In this document: positions 25,054-34,155 of the stretch, in pieces
How the letters are laid out: the number at the start of each line of letters is the position of its first letter
How positions within the stretch are numbered: the first letter of the stretch is position 1
DNA from: Fontibacterium sp040404065
Lineage (GTDB): Bacteria > Pseudomonadota > Alphaproteobacteria > Pelagibacterales > Pelagibacteraceae
Length of the DNA: 64,000 nucleotides
Direction: 5' to 3' (one strand)
NCBI GenBank assembly: GCA_040404065.1
Contig: JBBAJM010000001.1
The notes under the pieces: model-generated
Databases searched by the model: none
What the model saw: only the letters and a program-made list of their open reading frames with translations
Told to the model about the DNA's origin: nothing
Translations under genes and position numbers: made by a program

Positions 25054-26284
25054 AAAAATAGATCTATCCCTTGAGCGAATAAAAGTTCTCTTAAAAGAAC
25101 TTAAAAACCCACAAGATAAAATTAAAAATGTAATCAATTGCGTTGGTACTAAGGGCAAAGGTTCAACCTGCGCATTTTTAAAATCTATACTTGAGCATCA
25201 CGGCAAAACCGTAAACATGTATGTCTCTCCGCATCTTCAAACCTTTAATGAGCGAATTATCCTAAAAGATAAAGAAATTAGCGATTCATTACTCAATGAA
25301 GTGTTAACCAAAACTATGGATCAAATTGAAAAAAGCAAAATAACGGTGACGTTTTTTGAAGCGACAAGCACTGCTATGTACTTAGCCTTTGAAAAAAGTC
25401 CTGCAGATTACACAATATTAGAGTGCGGTCTTGGCGGAAGATTAGACACTACAGCGGTTATTAACGAACCCATTGCACAAATCATAACGCCAATAAGTTA
25501 CGATCACATGGAGTTTTTAGGCGATACTTTAGAAAAAATTACCCATGAAAAATGTGGAATTTTAAAACAAGACACACAAATTATAATCGGAAAACAATCA
25601 CCATCAGTTTTAAAACAAATTGATAAAGAAACTGCAAAGAATAGTTCAGCTAAATTTATCTTTGGTGAAGATTTTCAGGTAAGTAAAGAAAATGGCAGAT
25701 TTATTTATCAAGATAATCAATCATTATTTGATTTAGATCTTCCCTCTTTAAATGGTGATCATCAACTCATAAATGCTGGAACTGCAATTGCAGCAGCACA
25801 AAAGATATTAAAGAAATTAGATCCACAAAAACTCAATAAAGCAATCACACACACTAAACACAGAGCAAGATTAGAGAGAATTACAAAGGGAAAATTATTA
25901 GAATACATTAATCCTAACAATCAACTTTATCTAGATGGCGCACACAATGAAGCTGCTGCAGAAGCGGTAAGTAAGTTCTTAGAAACAATAAAGAGCAAAA
26001 AGACTTATATGATCCTTGGAATGTTAAATACTAAAGATGCAAAAGTGTTTCTAAAACATTTCTCATCCACAATCACAGCACTAAAGACTATTAACATTCC
26101 ACATCAAGACAACTCTCAAGATCCAAAGATCTTAGCTAAAATTGCAAATGAATTTGGAATTAAAGCAAATCAGTCACAAGGTATCACTGAAGCACTTCAT
26201 GAGATTGCAAATGAAGATCCAAACGCTGTAATCATAATTACAGGATCTCTTTACCTAATGGGTGAAGTTCTAAATCTGAATTAG
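24986..26284 (+). CDS. folC: Folylpolyglutamate synthase / dihydrofolate synthase
   Basis: FolC adds glutamate to folates. The P-loop is VGTKGKGSTCAFL, with GTK replacing the common GTN; the Mur-ligase-like motif ECGLGGRLDTTAVI and the C-terminal LDGAHNEAAAEA are present. A GTG at 24986 lies 68 nt inside accD and gives the usual N-terminal helix before LLTLHPKKIDLSLERI; a TTG at 25025 is an alternative start. Length is 432 residues. It ends the plus-strand block and overlaps the converging trxA gene by 4 nt. Confidence 0.93.
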   Translation: MNQQISSASNKILLDRLLTLHPKKIDLSLERIKVLLKELKNPQDKIKNVINCVGTKGKGSTCAFLKSILEHHGKTVNMYVSPHLQTFNERIILKDKEISDSLLNEVLTKTMDQIEKSKITVTFFEATSTAMYLAFEKSPADYTILECGLGGRLDTTAVINEPIAQIITPISYDHMEFLGDTLEKITHEKCGILKQDTQIIIGKQSPSVLKQIDKETAKNSSAKFIFGEDFQVSKENGRFIYQDNQSLFDLDLPSLNGDHQLINAGTAIAAAQKILKKLDPQKLNKAITHTKHRARLERITKGKLLEYINPNNQLYLDGAHNEAAAEAVSKFLETIKSKKTYMILGMLNTKDAKVFLKHFSSTITALKTINIPHQDNSQDPKILAKIANEFGIKANQSQGITEALHEIANEDPNAVIIITGSLYLMGEVLNLN

Positions 26285-26601
26285 ATCTTAGATAAAATCC
26301 AATCTTTAATTTGCTGTTTAGATGAAGCACCAACCTTAGTGTCTATTGCTTTTCCACCTTTAAACAAAATCATTGTTGGAATTCCTCTAACACCAAAACG
26401 TGTTGGCGTATTTGGATTGTCATCAATGTTATGGCTCCCAAATAAAACCTTACCTCCAAGTTCAACTGATAACTCCTCCAGCATTGGAGCTATCATCTTG
26501 CAGGGGCCACACCATTCAGCTGTAAATCTCTGCACAAAAGGGAGTTCACTTTTTAAAACTTTTTCGTCAAAATTTTCGTCTGTAATTGTAATTGTTGCCA
26601 T
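26281..26601 (-). CDS. trxA: Thioredoxin
   Basis: A 106-residue thioredoxin with the redox motif FTAEWCGPCKMIAPMLEEL and the cis-Pro segment GVRGIPTMILFKGGK. It acts as a cytoplasmic disulfide reductant. The frame is open up to 26655 but the ATG at 26601 gives the usual start MATITITDENFDEKV. It is followed on the same strand by no close gene, and the msrQ gene lies upstream on the same strand 64 nt away. Confidence 0.95.
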   Translation of the reverse strand: MATITITDENFDEKVLKSELPFVQRFTAEWCGPCKMIAPMLEELSVELGGKVLFGSHNIDDNPNTPTRFGVRGIPTMILFKGGKAIDTKVGASSKQQIKDWILSKI

Positions 26602-26665
26602 AGAATCTCTTAGGTTATTAAAACAATACCATAATAACCTTACAATAATTGTCAACTACGTAGCT

Positions 26666-27256
26666 TCAATTTTTGATTAATTTTTTTATTAATGGAATGC
26701 GAATAATTAGTAGCAAAAAAATCACGCTGGCATAAATGTATACTACTGCAAAATCATTCTTGCCTTGCTTGTGCCAGTAGTAATGTATCAATGCTAAAAT
26801 AACGATTAAATATATTAATCGATGCAGTATTTTCCACTTTCCTCCAAGCAAACGCATTGCCAATTGATTTGAACTTGCCGCTAACAGACTCATAGTAATA
26901 AAAGCTATAAATCCCATAGTAATAAATGGTCTTTTGATCACATCATTCATCATCGCGGCAAAATTTAAATTGTGATCTAGCCAATACCAAATTGTAAAAT
27001 GCAAAAATCCGTAAAAAAAACTAAACAAACCTAAAGTTTTTCTCAATTGTAGCCACTGCGGCCAACCTGTAATCCAACGCAGTGGACTCATAGCAAGTGT
27101 AAAACATAAAAAAGTAATCGTCCAAGTACCGGTTGATCGAGTTATAAATTCAATTGGATTAGCAGTTAAATGATCCGTTAATCCCAAAACAAATAATCGA
27201 AGCAATGGAATTAAAGCCAGCACAAAAACAATGCGCTTAATTAAAATAATATTCAT
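26666..27256 (-). CDS. msrQ: MsrQ, haem-binding membrane subunit of the methionine sulfoxide reductase system
   Basis: A 196-residue inner-membrane protein with six helices of the ferric-reductase-like family. The histidines proposed to bind haem are in FFYGFLHFTIWYW, KILHRLIYL and LIHYYWHK. In the MsrPQ system it passes electrons from the quinone pool to periplasmic MsrP, which repairs oxidised methionine in envelope proteins. It lies 6 nt downstream of msrP in one unit. Confidence 0.92.
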   Translation of the reverse strand: MNIILIKRIVFVLALIPLLRLFVLGLTDHLTANPIEFITRSTGTWTITFLCFTLAMSPLRWITGWPQWLQLRKTLGLFSFFYGFLHFTIWYWLDHNLNFAAMMNDVIKRPFITMGFIAFITMSLLAASSNQLAMRLLGGKWKILHRLIYLIVILALIHYYWHKQGKNDFAVVYIYASVIFLLLIIRIPLIKKLIKN

Positions 27257-27262
27257 GATTGC

Positions 27263-28228
27263 TTAATAAAACTTTTGAAGATCCATGCCTGCATATAATT
27301 TTGCAACCTGTTCTCCATAACCATTAAAAATTTCAGTTTGAATTTTAGGAGATAAAATCCCTCTACCATCAATTCGATGTTCCGTTCTCTGACTCCAACG
27401 TGGATGACTTACGTTAGGATTTACATTGGAATAAAAACCATATTCTTGTGTAGCTACACTGCTCCAACTAGTTGCAGGTTCTTTATCAGTTAATCTTATT
27501 TTGACTATAGATTTTGCACTTTTAAATCCATACTTCCAAGGAACTACTACTCGAACTGGTGCGCCATTTTGTTTTGGTAATATTTCACCATAAACTCCAA
27601 AAGTTAAAAGCGTTAATGGATTCATAGCTTCATCTAATCGAAGACCTTCTTGATAAGGCCATGACAATACAGATGACTTTAAACCCGGCATTTGTTTTGG
27701 ATCAGCTAAACTGATGAACTCGATATATTTTGCAGAACCGAGTGGCTCTACTTGGTTTAAAAGATGAGATAATGCAAAACCACTCCAAGGAATAACCATG
27801 GACCAGCCCTCAACGCAGCGCATACGATAAATTCTCTCTTCCATAGCAGAGAGTTTCATTAAACTATCGACATCAAAGATTGTGGGTTTTTGAACTAGAC
27901 CTTCCACACTTAAAGTCCAAGGTCTTATATTTAAACTTTTTGCATATTTAGCTGGATCTTCCTTGTCCATTCCAAACTCGTAAAAGTTATTATAATTAGT
28001 AATGTCTTTATAAGAAGTGAGTTTATCGTTAACTGAATATTTTTTATTTAATGTAGCTGATAATTTTTGTTGATTACTTGCAGCAGCAAACGCTTGAGGG
28101 TTAAACAAAGAACTTAATCCAGCAGCCACAAAACCAATGGATGCAGTTTTTAACAACCTGCGTCGCTGCTCAAATATATTTTGTGGTGTGATATCTCTGT
28201 TTTTAATTCGCGGATCTTTAAATATCAT
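27263..28228 (-). CDS. msrP: MsrP, periplasmic molybdopterin methionine sulfoxide reductase
   Basis: A 321-residue protein exported by the Tat system: the twin-arginine segment RRRLLKTASIGFVAAGL is at residues 22-38. The Mo-binding cysteine is in YRMRCVEGWSMVIPWSGF, and QNGAPVRVVVPWKYGFKSAK and DPATSW-like KEPATSWSSV are further family motifs. It reduces methionine sulfoxide in periplasmic proteins with electrons from MsrQ. The two genes are adjacent and co-oriented. Molybdenum cofactor genes are not in this window. Confidence 0.94.
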   Translation of the reverse strand: MIFKDPRIKNRDITPQNIFEQRRRLLKTASIGFVAAGLSSLFNPQAFAAASNQQKLSATLNKKYSVNDKLTSYKDITNYNNFYEFGMDKEDPAKYAKSLNIRPWTLSVEGLVQKPTIFDVDSLMKLSAMEERIYRMRCVEGWSMVIPWSGFALSHLLNQVEPLGSAKYIEFISLADPKQMPGLKSSVLSWPYQEGLRLDEAMNPLTLLTFGVYGEILPKQNGAPVRVVVPWKYGFKSAKSIVKIRLTDKEPATSWSSVATQEYGFYSNVNPNVSHPRWSQRTEHRIDGRGILSPKIQTEIFNGYGEQVAKLYAGMDLQKFY

Positions 28229-28252
28229 TTGCCACCCTACAACTTTTATTAA

Positions 28253-29677
28253 TTAAGCACTCTCGTATTTTGTTTGGATTTCCTCGATATACTCGCTTAA
28301 ATCATCAAGCATGGCTAAGGTTTTTTCATCTTTTAGTTCTTCATACTTAACTCTAAGATCATCAATATCTTTAAAAGCCTTGGGAATTGTATTCCACTTT
28401 TCATCGTTAGTACTTAAGATTTGTCCAGCAATAGCTCTGTGTATTTTTTTATATTCGTCTTTGCCTAAAACTTCAGGATTTTCCTCATAAATTAACCTTT
28501 TTGCAAAATAACTAAAACGTTCATCTTTAAATTTTTCACTTAAACCAAGTTTACCTTTCCAATCCGATTTATGAAAATCTAACATCAATTTTTGATCTTC
28601 CGGTTTTGCAAATCCTCCTGCATAAATAGATTCTTCAGCCATGAGTCCAAGTTGCGAATCTAAAGCTTCTTTATCATCTGCCTCTTCACTTAAAATTTTA
28701 ACAACTTTATCTTTAAACTCTTGATTAGAATGAATCATATTTGCTCGCTCTAATAATTTTGCAGCACCTAATTGTTTATAACCCTCAAAATTAATTGCAT
28801 AATTTGGGCTCATAATCACAGGATGTTTGTTATTCTTAATGCTTCTAATAACCTTAGGACTTTTCTTTAATTCTTCTTTAAGCTGCGCATAAGGCATCTT
28901 TAAATAAATACTAGGATCACTTTTTAAATCAAAGCACTGTGGCCAGTTATATTTTGGATGAAAGCAAACAAACGTCACTGCAAAGGGACGAGCTTTTCCA
29001 TAAAAATATTCGTTCACACAAAATATTTTCTCTTTCTCAACAATGGCATTCACTTCAGTCTTGCTAGTTGTCATTAATGAAGCCTTCCAAACAGATGGAG
29101 CTTTATCTTTTATAATTTGCGCAATACTAATGGTTGCCATCACATCTGATAAAGCACTGTGTGCATTGTCGTGTTTGATGCCATTCATTTCTGTGAGTTC
29201 TGCTAATTTAAATACTGCATTCCCTTTGTCACTCATTGGAGTTTTAATGCAATTTGGATAATACAAATGCGCTGTTCGAATAAGACCTAATATGTCACCA
29301 CGTTTGTTTCCACTATGCTGAGTTAGATAAGGTTCATTCAAAGTTTTAAATAAACTCTTCCTTAAAAACTCTTCATCAAAACTAATTGAATTGTAACCAA
29401 CAAATACTGCGGGCGACCATTTATTAAATTGCTCAACCATTTGCGACATCATTCCATAATGTGATAAATTTGTTTTTCTAAGAATTTGTGGTGTCGTATT
29501 ATTTACAATTAAGGCATAAGGCTCTGGAACAAGACCTGGCTTTAATGAACAGCGAATATTTAAAGGCTCTGCTAAAACTTGAAAATCATCATTAACTAAA
29601 ACAGCGCCCACTTCAATAATTTGGTCCCAGGCACTGGATCTTCCACTTGTTTCAAAATCGTAGAATACGTAGTTCAT
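28253..29677 (-). CDS. sbcB: Exodeoxyribonuclease I
   Basis: SbcB is a 3'-5' single-strand DNA exonuclease of the DEDDh type. The first motif is FYDFETSGRSSAWDQIIEVG (Asp7, Glu9), the second is in FVGYNSISFDEEFLRKSL, and the third in DNAHSALSDVMATISI. The SH3-like and helical C-terminal parts follow, giving the normal 474 residues. It overlaps rmuC by an ATGA, so these two DNA-repair genes are coupled. Confidence 0.94.
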   Translation of the reverse strand: MNYVFYDFETSGRSSAWDQIIEVGAVLVNDDFQVLAEPLNIRCSLKPGLVPEPYALIVNNTTPQILRKTNLSHYGMMSQMVEQFNKWSPAVFVGYNSISFDEEFLRKSLFKTLNEPYLTQHSGNKRGDILGLIRTAHLYYPNCIKTPMSDKGNAVFKLAELTEMNGIKHDNAHSALSDVMATISIAQIIKDKAPSVWKASLMTTSKTEVNAIVEKEKIFCVNEYFYGKARPFAVTFVCFHPKYNWPQCFDLKSDPSIYLKMPYAQLKEELKKSPKVIRSIKNNKHPVIMSPNYAINFEGYKQLGAAKLLERANMIHSNQEFKDKVVKILSEEADDKEALDSQLGLMAEESIYAGGFAKPEDQKLMLDFHKSDWKGKLGLSEKFKDERFSYFAKRLIYEENPEVLGKDEYKKIHRAIAGQILSTNDEKWNTIPKAFKDIDDLRVKYEELKDEKTLAMLDDLSEYIEEIQTKYESA

Positions 29678-30573
29678 TTAGTAATCTCATCTTTAGATTC
29701 TAATTCTTGAATCTTCTCAGCTCTGCTTTGAATTTTATCTGCTGAAACTTTAATACCTCTAAATTGCTCGGACACTTGATTAAATCTATTCTCAACATCA
29801 GCAACCCTTTCTGCTAAACGGCCAATGTCTTTGCCAATCACACCAATTTCTTTAATAACGACTTGAGCTTTCTTACTCATCTCAGAGTCTTTTAAAAACA
29901 TACGAAGAGTATTTAATAATCCCCAAAGTAAACTTGGAGAAACAATAAGAACATTTTTCTCTAATCCCTTAGTAATTAAATCGCTATCACTGATCTCACG
30001 GTACACCGCCTCTGATCTAATAAACATAATGGCATGAGGAGTAGTTTCGCCACTTATGATGTAGTCACTAGAGATCTTCTTAATGTTATTAACAACATCA
30101 TCTTCAAATAATTTCTTATATTTCTTAATCTCTTCTTCAGTTTTGGCGGCTCTAAGATATTTATAATTATCTAAAACAAACTTTGAATCGATGCCGATCT
30201 TCTGCGAATTTTCACCTAAATCAATTAAGCAATCCACGCGTTTGTTATTACTTAAAGTATGTTGAAATTTTAAATACTGCGAAGGAAGTCTATCTTTTAA
30301 TAACTTCTCAAGTTCCATTTCAGAAAAAGCTCCTCGTTCTTGACGGTCATTCAACATCCCCTCAAAGCTTTTAAAGGTATTATCAATTGATACCTGTGTC
30401 GTTGAAATATTCTTTGTCGCTTCCTCAACTTTAGAAAATCTAACAATCAAATCTGCAAGCTGCGAACTAAGCACACTATTATCACCAGAATTACCATTCT
30501 TCTTAACAAAGAAATAAATAGCAATAGCTCCTACAAGAACACCAATAATTAAATATAAAATCTGACTATCCAT
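29674..30573 (-). CDS. rmuC: DNA recombination protein RmuC
   Basis: The 299-residue protein has one N-terminal membrane anchor (ILYLIIGVLVGAIAIYFFV) and a shortened coiled coil before the nuclease-like core (KRVDCLIDLGENSQKIGIDS, PHAIMFIRSEAVYREI, VLIVSPSLLWGLLNTLRM). RmuC limits DNA inversions and is related to restriction-type nucleases. Other RmuC proteins have over 400 residues, with a much longer coiled coil, so this is a streamlined form. It is coupled to sbcB downstream. Confidence 0.9.
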   Translation of the reverse strand: MDSQILYLIIGVLVGAIAIYFFVKKNGNSGDNSVLSSQLADLIVRFSKVEEATKNISTTQVSIDNTFKSFEGMLNDRQERGAFSEMELEKLLKDRLPSQYLKFQHTLSNNKRVDCLIDLGENSQKIGIDSKFVLDNYKYLRAAKTEEEIKKYKKLFEDDVVNNIKKISSDYIISGETTPHAIMFIRSEAVYREISDSDLITKGLEKNVLIVSPSLLWGLLNTLRMFLKDSEMSKKAQVVIKEIGVIGKDIGRLAERVADVENRFNQVSEQFRGIKVSADKIQSRAEKIQELESKDEITK

Positions 30574-30576
30574 TTA

Positions 30577-31020
30577 TTAACTATTCATTAAAATATAATT
30601 ACCACCACAAAAGTAATCCTTCTGCTCTCCTTGAGGAATTAAATAAAATTTAATGTTATTTTTAAAAATAAACTTATTGTTATGTCCTTCTAAGACTATT
30701 TCATGTTTCGTAATCATCTCGTGCTTTAAGATACGAGATCGAGGTGTTTCAATTGAGATAGAATAAGTGTCTTTTGCATTCTCTTGTAATTTTAATTCGT
30801 TATAGAGACCTGTGTACATTTTATGATTTTTATCTAAGGATTTAAGGACTTTACTGTCTGTATCAAACTCAAACTTAAATTCATTTCTTATATAGTTTGG
30901 AAGTAGATTATGAAGCTGACGTTTTTCTAAGTGCTCATCTAATAATTTTTGAGGCACCTCCAGATACTTTGGTATCTTAGATTTTTCACTATTGATCTTA
31001 AGTGTAAAAGTGTTCTTCAT
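30577..31020 (-). CDS. Hypothetical protein, 147 residues
   Basis: I do not recognise this protein. It is soluble and charged, with alternating basic and acidic residues and a beta-rich second half (YSISIETPRSRILKHEMITK ... FIFKNNIKFYLIPQG). There is no signal peptide or membrane segment. It is 3 nt upstream of rmuC and 6 nt downstream of the DUF1345 gene on the same strand, so it is part of that transcription unit. Confidence 0.7.
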   Translation of the reverse strand: MKNTFTLKINSEKSKIPKYLEVPQKLLDEHLEKRQLHNLLPNYIRNEFKFEFDTDSKVLKSLDKNHKMYTGLYNELKLQENAKDTYSISIETPRSRILKHEMITKHEIVLEGHNNKFIFKNNIKFYLIPQGEQKDYFCGGNYILMNS

Positions 31021-31026
31021 TTAAAG

Positions 31027-31698
31027 TTAAGACATCAGTCCCGCAACCAAGCTCATTGTGAGTGCTAGTAAGGTTGCGTTGAAGGCAAAGGAGATCATGC
31101 TGTGTACAGTAACAAGAGATCTAATTTTTGAACTTTGAATAACCACATCTGCTGTTTGGCAGGTCATTCCAATCACTACTGAAAAGTGAAAAAAATCTGC
31201 ATAACTTGGATTTTTAGAACCTGAAAAAAGTAGAGGGTTAAGTTTCTTATTATTCTTTTGTTCTAAGTAATAAATATGCGCGTAATGCAAACAATAGGCG
31301 GTATGCAACACCAACCATGAAGTAAAGAATGTAACTCCCGTCATCAATACTGCAAATTCTTTTAAATTACGTGGCACATCTTTCATGCCACCAATATGAA
31401 TAAATATTGCAAGTAAACTAACGCCCCCTGAAAGTAGTGAAATAATATAGATTGCAAGTTTGCCATCATCTTCGAGCGCACTAAAGTGGGAAATGTTTTT
31501 ATTCCCAACAAAATGCATCATCAAAAAAACAAGCACAAGATAGGTTGTAGATGCTGCGCTCCAGCCCATTAAAAAACGAGTGGAAGGTTGATAACCGTGT
31601 AATGAGAAAAATACTAATACTCCAACCGCTATAGAATAGAAAATTCTAGGTTTTGCCTTAACGAGGAACCAATGAAGTTTGATTTTTTTATCTGCCAC
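31027..31698 (-). CDS. DUF1345 family membrane protein
   Basis: A 223-residue protein with about five or six membrane helices. FLMGWSAASTTYLVLVFLMM, TFFTSWLVLHTAYCLHYAHI and YADFFHFSVVIGMTCQTADV match DUF1345, an uncharacterised bacterial membrane family. The start is a GTG at 31698 with no strong ribosome site; no in-frame ATG gives a complete first helix. It is divergent from the photolyase-like gene across 181 nt. Confidence 0.82.
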   Translation of the reverse strand: MADKKIKLHWFLVKAKPRIFYSIAVGVLVFFSLHGYQPSTRFLMGWSAASTTYLVLVFLMMHFVGNKNISHFSALEDDGKLAIYIISLLSGGVSLLAIFIHIGGMKDVPRNLKEFAVLMTGVTFFTSWLVLHTAYCLHYAHIYYLEQKNNKKLNPLLFSGSKNPSYADFFHFSVVIGMTCQTADVVIQSSKIRSLVTVHSMISFAFNATLLALTMSLVAGLMS

Positions 31699-31879
31699 AA
31701 AATTTATTTAAGTTGTTATTCATTAATATCTTATAGATTTTATTCTAACTGCATTCGACGCAATACCAATGATTAAACCTATTTGCATCTGGTGTATTTA
31801 TAACAATTTAATCATTTATTGATACTGTGGCGAAGTGTTTGATTTTGCTTTGTAAACAAAGATAATACTTTAGATAAAT

Positions 31880-33031
31880 ATGAAAATTAGAGAGCAGGCA
31901 CTGAAAAGTCTTAATGATTTTTCAGAAAATTTTTTAAGTAATTATGCCAAAGACAGGAATTTTGATAACGGTGCAGCGCAAAGAAGCAATACCAGTTGTT
32001 TGTCAAAATATATCACGCATAGAATTATTGATGAGCAGGAAGTTATTCTCTCGGCACATTCGAAATACTCATATGTAAAAATTGAAAAATTCGTTCAAGA
32101 AGTTTTTTGGCGAACCTATTGGAAAGGTTGGTTAGAACTTAGACCTAAAGTTTGGCAAATATATAAACAGGATCTGATAAAATTAGAGCAAGAAACAAAA
32201 AATATAAATTATCAGAATGCAATTAATGCAGCCACATCCATTGAGTGCTTTAATGATTGGGTCAAAGAATTAAAGCAGACGGGCTATTTGCACAATCACG
32301 CGAGGATGTGGTTTGCAAGTATTTGGATTTTTACTTTAAAATTACCATGGCAACTAGGTGCTGATTTCTTTTTAAGGCACTTACTAGATGGCGATGCGGC
32401 ATCAAACACTTTAAGTTGGCGCTGGGTTGCAGGATTACAAACCAAGGGTAAAAATTATCTGGCTACTAGTTGGAATATTAATAAATTTTCAAAGAAGAAA
32501 TATAATAATTTGAAGCTTAATGAAAATGCGGCACCTATTTTTGAAAGTGAAAATTTTACTATCCAGCCCTTACATTTTGATAAAGTTGATTTTAATAATT
32601 CATTACTGCTTATTCATAATTTAGATAGTGTATTTTTGCAGAAATTTAAAAATAAATTTCAATTTAATCACTGTGCACTTATGGATTTTAATACTGTTTT
32701 GGAAAATAATTTTTCAAAGAAAGTATTAGATTTTAAAACAGCAATCAATCTTGAGCTTTTAGCTGAAATAAAAAATAACTTTGGCACTAATCTAATCATT
32801 AAAAATAAAGATGATCTGTTAAAAATAATAGCCGACAAAAATATAAAAAATGTAATTATGCCTTATCTAACCTGCGGATATGAGAATGATTACATTAGCG
32901 AACTAAAGGCTAAAACTAATATTTCATATTTAGTAAGAGAATATGATCAATTTTGTTTTCCATTTGCAAATAAAGGGTTCTTTGCTTTCAAAGACCAAAT
33001 TCCTAAAATTATAACTAAATTTTTTAATTAG
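31880..33031 (+). CDS. Photolyase/cryptochrome-like FAD-binding protein with swapped domain order
   Basis: Residues 1-210 match the FAD-binding catalytic half of DNA photolyases: CLSKYITHRII, EVFWRTYWKGWLEL, TGYLHNHARMWFASIWIF, FFLRHLLDGDAASNTLSWRW. The usual N-terminal antenna Rossmann domain is missing. Instead, residues 220-383 form an alpha/beta region with SLLLIHNLDS and NVIMPYLTCGYENDYISEL that I do not recognise but that could be an antenna-like domain placed at the other end. It may repair UV lesions or be a light-sensing relative. It stands alone, divergent from the DUF1345 gene. Confidence 0.8.
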   Translation: MKIREQALKSLNDFSENFLSNYAKDRNFDNGAAQRSNTSCLSKYITHRIIDEQEVILSAHSKYSYVKIEKFVQEVFWRTYWKGWLELRPKVWQIYKQDLIKLEQETKNINYQNAINAATSIECFNDWVKELKQTGYLHNHARMWFASIWIFTLKLPWQLGADFFLRHLLDGDAASNTLSWRWVAGLQTKGKNYLATSWNINKFSKKKYNNLKLNENAAPIFESENFTIQPLHFDKVDFNNSLLLIHNLDSVFLQKFKNKFQFNHCALMDFNTVLENNFSKKVLDFKTAINLELLAEIKNNFGTNLIIKNKDDLLKIIADKNIKNVIMPYLTCGYENDYISELKAKTNISYLVREYDQFCFPFANKGFFAFKDQIPKIITKFFN

Positions 33032-33049
33032 AACTAACTTTTAGCTAAG

Positions 33050-33619
33050 TTATAAACTTTGAGCTGTTTGCTTAACGTCTTCTAAAAATTGAGCTCGTTC
33101 TTCAGGGCTTACGAAGGGCACAGCAAAATATCTTCTATATTTAATGTCTCTTATCCCGCAAATATGAAACACACCGCGTTTTAATCTTCGAATGGGTAAA
33201 TTTAAAAAAAATGTCGTGATTGCAAGTCTAGGAGAACCATAGGTACAAAAAATAATTGCATTTTTGTCCTTAAGTCCGCCAATGGGATATCCATAATTTC
33301 CCCATAATTTTTTAAAAGTGAAAGCAAACGGTGGCGCTAGGACTTTATCAATCCAACCTTCTAAGATGGCAGGCATTCTAAAATTCCAAATTGGACCTAT
33401 TAATACAATTGTATCTGATTTCTTTATTCGCTCTCTGTGAGAAAGAGTTGTTGCATCAGGTTCTTCTCCTCTAAAAACTGGATCAAAATTTTCTTTATAT
33501 AAATCCACACAATCAACCGAATGACCTAGTTGTCTTGCTGTTTCAGTAAAAGTGTCGCGAATAGCTGCATTAAAGGATTTATCGCTATAGTGACCATAAA
33601 CTAAAAATACTTTTTTCAT
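33050..33619 (-). CDS. NAD(P)H-dependent oxidoreductase, flavodoxin fold
   Basis: A 189-residue protein of the NQO1/KefF/MdaB type. It begins KKVFLVYGHYSDKSFNAAI and has the flavin-site segment LIGPIWNFRMPAILEGWIDK and the FCTYGSP loop. Such enzymes carry out two-electron reduction of quinones or electrophiles with FMN or FAD and NAD(P)H. It is the last gene of a minus-strand run of envelope proteins; a 39-codon membrane frame ends 5 nt before its start. Confidence 0.87.
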   Translation of the reverse strand: MKKVFLVYGHYSDKSFNAAIRDTFTETARQLGHSVDCVDLYKENFDPVFRGEEPDATTLSHRERIKKSDTIVLIGPIWNFRMPAILEGWIDKVLAPPFAFTFKKLWGNYGYPIGGLKDKNAIIFCTYGSPRLAITTFFLNLPIRRLKRGVFHICGIRDIKYRRYFAVPFVSPEERAQFLEDVKQTAQSL

Positions 33620-33624
33620 AAATT

Positions 33625-33744
33625 TTAAAACTTTAATAAATTTATAAATAAAGGCGATAAAGCAAGCAACACTAATATGATCACCACTGTCTTCGGTCTA
33701 CTAATAAGGTAATCCAGTATCTTAATTAAATCATCTTTAATCAT
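33625..33744 (-). CDS. Putative 39-residue single-span membrane protein
   Basis: A short frame reading MIKDDLIKILDYLISRPKTV, then a hydrophobic helix VIILVLLALSPLFINLLKF to the stop. The layout is an amphipathic N-terminus followed by one transmembrane segment. AGGA lies about 10 nt before the ATG. It fills the gap between two same-strand genes exactly, ending 5 nt before the oxidoreductase start, which supports it being real. No function can be assigned. Confidence 0.5.
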   Translation of the reverse strand: MIKDDLIKILDYLISRPKTVVIILVLLALSPLFINLLKF

Positions 33745-33755
33745 TAACAATAATC

Positions 33756-34145
33756 CTATGAAGCCTTAGGTTTCTTTTCAAGTTTAGTACAAACGTATTT
33801 GTAGCTTTTAGTCCAGTCTGCAGATGTTTTGTTTTGACCAGTCATTTCAAGTTGACCATTTGCAAGTTTAAGTGAATATTTGTCAGACCAATCTCCCCAA
33901 TTGTGTGTCCAATTCATTAAGTCTTTTTCTTCAGTATAAGGATCGAATTGGCGTTTAATGTCTTTAACTAATTTTTTATCTTTATCTAAAAGAATTTTTA
34001 AAACTGGCATCTTCTTTGCAGCATATTCTTTGCCGCCTTCCATTTGACCCCCCTCTTTAAAATTACAAAGATAAGTCACCATTTGTGCATTTGCTTTACT
34101 AGCAACTACAGAGGTTAGAAGAATAATAAAGATAAAGTGTTTCAT
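33756..34145 (-). CDS. Hypothetical secreted protein, 129 residues
   Basis: The signal peptide MKHFIFIILLTSVVASKANA is clear. The mature part (QMVTYLCNFKEGGQMEGGKE ... QLEMTGQNKTSADWTKSYKY) contains two Cys far apart that could form one disulfide, and many Trp/Tyr/Lys. It is beta-rich and small. I do not recognise a family. It belongs to the run of secreted and membrane proteins downstream of the acid phosphatase. Confidence 0.75.
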   Translation of the reverse strand: MKHFIFIILLTSVVASKANAQMVTYLCNFKEGGQMEGGKEYAAKKMPVLKILLDKDKKLVKDIKRQFDPYTEEKDLMNWTHNWGDWSDKYSLKLANGQLEMTGQNKTSADWTKSYKYVCTKLEKKPKAS

Positions 34146-34155
34146 ATTTAAACTT

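Noticed and set aside
31699..31879. The 181-nt divergent spacer between the DUF1345 and photolyase-like genes
   Set aside because: I looked for a small gene or RNA and found no frame with a ribosome site and no convincing stem; probably only promoters.
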